From: JAUVXE01 sp964349355
Lineage (GTDB): Bacteria > Actinomycetota > Coriobacteriia > Anaerosomatales > SLCP01
Assembly: GCA_964349355.1 (NCBI GenBank)
Contig: CAYGFZ010000044.1
Coordinates: forward strand, 1 to 17,577
Direction: 5' to 3'
Length of the DNA: 17,577 bases
The notes beneath the pieces were generated by a model that searched no databases, had not been told where the DNA came from, and was given only the letters and a program-made list of their open reading frames with translations. Of this stretch, positions 14,888 to 17,577 are shown piece by piece; position 1 is the stretch's first letter, and each line of letters begins with the position of its first letter. A program made the position numbers and the translations under genes.

Positions 14888-16342
14888 GTGCCCGAGGTCA
14901 CACTCATGCAAGCGTTCCTTCCGCAGATCGCGTGCATCGTCGGCGCTGCTGTCGCCATAGCGCTCGACGCTTTCGGTCGCCGCGGGCCCGCGGTCATCGC
15001 GGCTGCGGTTGGTACGGCTACCGGCGGCGTCCTCGCCGCGATCGCCTCGACGCGCGCGCCTGTGCTCACCGGCGATGTCGTTCTTTCCGGAGTCGGCTTC
15101 TCAGGAGCCGTGTCTCTCATCTGTCTCATCGGTGCGGCGGTCATCCTCGGCTCGTATCGTGGCCTCACGGGTGCGTCTCACGGTGGCGGACTCGCCGGTT
15201 TGAGCGCTGTCGTAGTCGGAGCCGCTGCCACAGCCGCGGTCTCCGCCGACATCCTCGTTCTTCTGCTCGCTTTAGAGACGATGGCGCTGTGCGCGTACGC
15301 CCTCGTGTGGTCCGGACGGACTGCGGCGTCGATCGAGGCTGCGGTCAAGTACTTCGTACAGGGCGCAGTCGCGACGGGGCTGTTCGTGCTCGGGCTGGCG
15401 ATCCTGTTCGGTCTGTACGGCGGATCGACCTCCTACGTTTGGATCCGCGGTGTCATGGGTGCCGAGACCGGGACTCCCGTGATGACCGCGTTCGTCCTTC
15501 TTGCGTTCGCGCTCGCGTTCAAGCTCGGCGCGTTCCCGTTCCACTCGTGGGCCCTCGACGCGTTCGAGAGCGCCCCTCCGTGGGCCGCGTCACTTCTGGC
15601 AGGCGTGCCGAAGATCGCGGCGATCGTCGCGCTCATGGTGCTCTTCACTCGAGCGGTCTTCGCCGGGGTTCCGGCCGGCTACCACGTCTGGGTGTTTTCC
15701 GTGATCGCTGTCGCTTCGATGGTGTTCGGTGCGCTCGGTGGCCTTGCCCAGCGCTCCTACACGCGGATGCTTGCCTACTCTGGCATCACACAGATCGGAT
15801 ATGCGCTGATCGCGCTCGTCTTCGGTGCAGCCGGCATGATGCCGGCAGCTCTGCTCGTTGCCGCGTACGCCGTTGCCGGTTCGACCGCCTTCCTCGCGCC
15901 TGCGGCCTTCCGGGCCGTGCGCCCGGGATGGGACGGCACGATCAGCGGTCTGGCGGGTCTCGGTAGGGACAGGGTCCTGCTGGGTGTTGCGCTCTCGGCA
16001 GCCCTCTTCTCGCTTGTCGGTATGCCGCTCACTGCGGGCTTCTGGGGCAAGTTCCTCGTCTTTGGCTCTGCGGTCAGCGCAGGGTACTGGTGGCTCGCAC
16101 TGATCGGCGTCCTGGCCTCGGTCGCATCGTTCGGCTACTACGGTGCGGTCTTGAAGGCCCTCTACTTCGAGGAGCCGCCGTCCGGTACCGACACGACTGC
16201 CGGCGACCCCGCCACCGCGATCGGCCCCGACCGGTTCGCGGAGGGTGCTGTCGTTGCCGGCGCTCTGGCACTTCTCGGTGTGGGTACGCTGCCGCTCGTC
16301 CTCGGACTCTCGCGGGTGCTGGATTTTCTCACCTTCGGCTAG
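14888..16342 (+). CDS. nuoN: NADH-quinone oxidoreductase subunit N (antiporter-like)
   Basis: A 484-residue antiporter-like subunit and the last gene of the operon. Glu130 in LLLALETMALCAYALVW and Lys212 in FKLGAFPFHSWALDAFESAP match the TM5 glutamate and TM7 lysine of the family, and QRSYTRMLAYSGITQIGYAL is the equivalent broken-helix segment. The start is GTG immediately after the nuoM stop, served by GGAGGGGG (14874-14881). An alternative ATG start at 14906 would remove six residues. With NuoL and NuoM it completes the three antiporter-like channels, so the membrane arm appears full-sized. Confidence 0.94.
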   Translation: MPEVTLMQAFLPQIACIVGAAVAIALDAFGRRGPAVIAAAVGTATGGVLAAIASTRAPVLTGDVVLSGVGFSGAVSLICLIGAAVILGSYRGLTGASHGGGLAGLSAVVVGAAATAAVSADILVLLLALETMALCAYALVWSGRTAASIEAAVKYFVQGAVATGLFVLGLAILFGLYGGSTSYVWIRGVMGAETGTPVMTAFVLLAFALAFKLGAFPFHSWALDAFESAPPWAASLLAGVPKIAAIVALMVLFTRAVFAGVPAGYHVWVFSVIAVASMVFGALGGLAQRSYTRMLAYSGITQIGYALIALVFGAAGMMPAALLVAAYAVAGSTAFLAPAAFRAVRPGWDGTISGLAGLGRDRVLLGVALSAALFSLVGMPLTAGFWGKFLVFGSAVSAGYWWLALIGVLASVASFGYYGAVLKALYFEEPPSGTDTTAGDPATAIGPDRFAEGAVVAGALALLGVGTLPLVLGLSRVLDFLTFG

Positions 16343-16371
16343 ATCTTGCGCACGCGCGCGCCCGGCATCGC

Positions 16372-16400
16372 GCAGGCTCAAACCTGCATAGGATGTTTTT
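16372..16400 (+). terminator. weak terminator-like hairpin after nuoN
   Basis: GCAGG (16372-16376) and CCTGC (16383-16387) form a short stem with a 6-nt loop, and TTTTT lies at 16396-16400. The 8-nt gap between stem and T run is not typical, so this is only a possible end of the nuo transcript. Confidence 0.25.
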
Positions 16401-16402
16401 CA

Positions 16403-16412
16403 CAAGTACTTG
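16403..16412. repeat. 10-bp perfect palindrome CAAGTACTTG
   Basis: A self-complementary decamer between nuoN and the FlgM-like gene, directly upstream of the putative TTGCAC-TAAGAT promoter and overlapping its -35. It could be an operator; no known regulator is assigned. Confidence 0.35.
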
Positions 16413-16438
16413 CACTCCGCGTTCAGTCCCGCTAAGAT
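16410..16438 (+). promoter_or_regulatory. possible housekeeping-type promoter in the intergenic region
   Basis: TTGCAC (16410-16415) and TAAGAT (16433-16438) are separated by 17 bp. The predicted start near 16445 is immediately before a hairpin at 16448. Matches are 3 of 6 and 4 of 6, so this is weak evidence. It could drive a small RNA or a longer leader of the FlgM-like gene. Confidence 0.3.
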
Positions 16439-16444
16439 TCAACG

Positions 16445-16510
16445 TAAGTTGCATGCGAATGCAACCCCTTACCCCTGAGCCTCAAGGTGCCGGCCTTGGG
16501 GCTCCCCCTT
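16445..16510 (+). ncRNA. candidate small structured RNA or terminator region
   Basis: Two hairpins lie in a row. The first has 7-bp perfect arms GTTGCAT/ATGCAAC around a GCGA tetraloop (16448-16465). The second has 11-bp arms, GAGCCTCAAGG (16477-16487) and CCTTGGGGCTC (16494-16504), with one G-U wobble and a 6-nt loop, followed by CCCCTTTGG. A possible promoter ends just upstream. The second hairpin may instead be the terminator of the nuo operon, but it has only a three-T tract. Existence as a separate RNA is a guess from layout. Confidence 0.3.
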
Positions 16511-16549
16511 TGGTACGGGAAGTTTTTCCACACTGCCGGTGGTTTTCGG

Positions 16550-16577
16550 TCAAGTCGTGGCCCACTTCGGCCGATAC
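16550..16577 (+). promoter_or_regulatory. WhiG/FliA (sigma-28 type) promoter
   Basis: TCAA at 16550-16553 and GCCGATAC at 16570-16577 are separated by exactly 16 bp. The consensus for WhiG in actinobacteria and FliA in flagellated bacteria is TAAA-N16-GCCGATAA, so 3 of 4 and 7 of 8 positions match. The predicted start would lie within a few bases of the ATG at 16588, giving a leaderless or near-leaderless message, which agrees with the absence of a Shine-Dalgarno sequence. The encoded protein resembles FlgM, whose gene is a classic sigma-28 target. Confidence 0.65.
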
Positions 16578-16587
16578 TGTACGAGAT

Positions 16588-16842
16588 ATGATTATCTCTT
16601 CTGAGCAGGTACGCCTTGCGCGCCACTACCTGCAAACGCCATCGAGTACATGTGATGCGGTCCTGAGGTGTGACCTCAACCCTGAAATCCTTCAGCGGGT
16701 TCATCAGGCTCTCTCAGTGCTGCCCGACTGTCGCGACGACCGGGTCGACGAGGCCAGGGACCGCTTATCGGTCGCGCTTCCCTCTTCGGCGGAGATCGCC
16801 GATAAGATGATCGGCCGGATCATCTCGGACTCTCTGCGCTGA
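16588..16842 (+). CDS. FlgM-like anti-sigma-28 factor
   Basis: An 84-residue acidic/basic helical protein. The last 35 residues (DDRVDEARDRLS, then SSAEIADKMIGRIISDSL) follow the FlgM pattern: a basic Arg-Val helix, a short linker, then the IAxKM(I/L) helix that in FlgM occludes the sigma factor. The N-terminal half is variable, as in FlgM, which is largely unfolded until bound. FlgM sequesters FliA, and the related actinobacterial WhiG is held by RsiG. ATG 16588 was chosen because the predicted sigma-28 promoter ends just upstream; frames further upstream extend into nuoN. No flagellar gene is visible; the neighbours are a small membrane protein and a pilus ATPase. Function is inferred from pattern and promoter, not from strong identity. 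Confidence 0.6.
   Translation: MIISSEQVRLARHYLQTPSSTCDAVLRCDLNPEILQRVHQALSVLPDCRDDRVDEARDRLSVALPSSAEIADKMIGRIISDSLR
16805..16825. repeat. perfect 8-bp inverted repeat inside the FlgM-like gene
   Basis: AGATGATC and GATCATCT are exact complements with a 5-nt GGCCG spacer, located about 15 bp before the stop codon. It could form an mRNA hairpin near the 3' end of the coding region. It may simply reflect codon choice. Confidence 0.35.
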
Positions 16843-16852
16843 CCCGTAGATC

Positions 16853-16893
16853 CCGCGCGAACGGACATCTGCGTCTGCCGTGGATCCGCGCGG
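16853..16893. repeat. GC-rich hairpin after the FlgM-like gene
   Basis: CCGCGCG (16853-16859) pairs with CGCGCGG (16887-16893), and inside it ACGG (16861-16864) pairs with CCGT (16878-16881), giving a two-part stem. It begins 10 bp after the stop codon, where a terminator would be expected, but no T tract follows. It may act as a transcript end, a pause, or a 3' stabiliser. Confidence 0.4.
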
Positions 16894-16916
16894 TGGCGTT
16901 GGCGCCGAGTTCGTTC

Positions 16917-16940
16917 CATAATCGCAGTGAGATCACACTG
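16917..16940. promoter_or_regulatory. -10-like element plus palindromic operator
   Basis: CATAAT (16917-16922) resembles a -10 box. It is followed directly by CAGTG-AGATCA-CACTG (16925-16940), a 16-bp dyad with perfect 5-bp arms around a GATC core. The dyad would overlap the transcription start and so could be an operator for the downstream membrane protein and pilus genes. No good -35 is seen. Confidence 0.35.
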
Positions 16941-16953
16941 ACGATGGGATGAC

Positions 16954-17241
16954 ATGACCGGCTCACGCCAGACTCGCATCTTGATCACCGCGCTGATGAA
17001 CGTCCTTATCATTGTCGCTGTCGTTGTTGTCGCGCGCATCGTGGTCGACTTCTTCGGAGTCCTTGCCGCAAGCCGCGCGGGAGCAGCTCTGCTCGATTCG
17101 ACCGTATTCCTTGTGCCCGACTTCGGGATCGCGGCTATTCGCACGCCGTATGGCGGTGTCCTTGATGCCGAGGCAGCGATCATGGCCGGCATCCTGCTCG
17201 TAGTCGAGTGGGTGCTCGCCATGGTCCGCTCCCGGGCATAA
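16954..17241 (+). CDS. small membrane protein, YggT-like in outline
   Basis: A 95-residue protein with two predicted membrane helices (about 8-30 and 68-90) and a connecting segment containing VFLVPDFGIAAIRTPYGGVL. The layout of helix, a loop ending in a Pro/Gly-rich GGVLDAEA motif, then a second helix, is reminiscent of half of a YggT protein, but identity is too low to assign. The start ATG has a weak GGGATGAC ribosome binding sequence. It lies 111 bp after the FlgM-like gene and 50 bp before the pilus ATPase gene in the same direction, so it may be co-transcribed with the latter. Function unknown. Confidence 0.6.
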   Translation: MTGSRQTRILITALMNVLIIVAVVVVARIVVDFFGVLAASRAGAALLDSTVFLVPDFGIAAIRTPYGGVLDAEAAIMAGILLVVEWVLAMVRSRA

Positions 17242-17291
17242 AGGTGTAGGTGGCGCGTCCGTCACAACGTAGAAGCGAGAGGAGATTGTCG

Positions 17292-17577
17292 GTGGCCTAC
17301 ACGCGCGAACGGCTTGGTGAGCTTCTGGTGGCAGGCGGCCTGATCGATGAGGCGCAACTTGCCGGGGCGCTCGCTCTGCAGGTCCGGACGGGTGGCAAAC
17401 TCGGCGAAGTGCTCGTGGACTCTCTCACCGTTGGTGAAGAGGAGATCGCACGGGTTCTGGCGGAGCAGAAGGGCTACGAGTTCGTCAATCTGATCGCCTA
17501 TCCGATAGACCGCAATGCTGCAAGCCTCATCCCGTCGCGTCTCGCGCACAAACAGAGCGTGATACCGATCGGTTTCG
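17292..17577 (+). CDS. type IV pilus assembly ATPase PilB/GspE, N-terminal part
   Basis: The first 95 residues of a protein that continues past the window. They match the MshEN (GspE/PilB N-terminal) domain: RLGELLVAGGLIDEAQLAGA, TGGKLGEVLVDSLTVGEEEI, ARVLAEQKGYEFVNL, then PIDRNAASLIPSRLAHKQSVIPIGF. Such domains bind nucleotide or cyclic-di-GMP in relatives and regulate the hexameric ATPase that drives pilus extension or type II secretion. The GTG at 17292 has GAGGAG about 7 nt upstream. Walker motifs lie outside the window, so PilB versus GspE cannot be decided. Confidence 0.85.
   Translation, partial: MAYTRERLGELLVAGGLIDEAQLAGALALQVRTGGKLGEVLVDSLTVGEEEIARVLAEQKGYEFVNLIAYPIDRNAASLIPSRLAHKQSVIPIGF

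Noticed and set aside
16798..16805. Perfect GCCGATAA, the sigma-28 -10 consensus, inside the FlgM-like gene
   Set aside because: Sixteen bases upstream the sequence is TTCC, not TAAA-like, and the octamer encodes the conserved Ala-Asp-Lys of the FlgM helix. It is probably a coincidence of coding sequence.

Overview
This window is GC-rich, tightly packed bacterial DNA with frequent GTG starts and 4-nt stop/start overlaps. The gene content (a nuo operon without NuoEFG, a FlgM-like anti-sigma gene behind a WhiG/FliA-type promoter, type IV pilus genes, an IS110 remnant) fits an anaerobic or facultative actinobacterium, perhaps near the Coriobacteriia. That placement is an inference; no rRNA or tRNA gene is present to confirm it.

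Region 1 (1-752): a Phd/YefM antitoxin gene with a readable promoter and a tandem TGTACG operator. Its ParE/RelE-type toxin is cut short after about 37 codons and runs into a decayed piece of an IS110-family transposase. Region 2 (753-3003, minus strand): a two-gene operon made of a pyridine nucleotide-disulfide oxidoreductase followed by a URO-D/MtaA-fold protein that lacks both cysteine zinc ligands of the methyltransferase branch. Region 3 (3031-5070, plus strand): an ABC-F ATPase of the Uup/EttA kind, divergent from region 2 with only 27 bp between the two starts.

Region 4 (5071-16342) is the centrepiece: an 11-gene complex I operon in the order nuoA-B-C-D-H-[I]-J-K-L-M-N, with adjacent genes overlapping, abutting or at most 13 nt apart. 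nuoE, nuoF and nuoG, which normally lie between nuoD and nuoH and form the NADH-oxidising arm, are absent. The nuoI position is filled by a 707-residue protein. In it, the N-terminal helical part of NuoI and the C-terminal two-[4Fe-4S] part of NuoI are separated by a complete GltD/NfnB-type FAD and NAD(P)-binding oxidoreductase. The simplest reading is a complex I whose electron-input module is built into NuoI and feeds NAD(P)H electrons straight into clusters N6a/N6b, then to N2 in NuoB and quinone at NuoD/NuoH, while NuoH/J/K/L/M/N pump ions. A Rex-like operator overlapping a putative promoter upstream of nuoA suggests control by the NADH/NAD+ ratio.

Region 5 (16343-17577): a 245-bp intergenic stretch rich in dyads, possibly including a small RNA. 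Then come a FlgM-like anti-sigma factor gene behind a near-consensus WhiG/FliA (sigma-28) promoter, a small two-helix membrane protein, and the first part of a PilB/GspE-type pilus assembly ATPase that runs off the window. This suggests a sigma-28-type regulator connected to type IV pilus expression.
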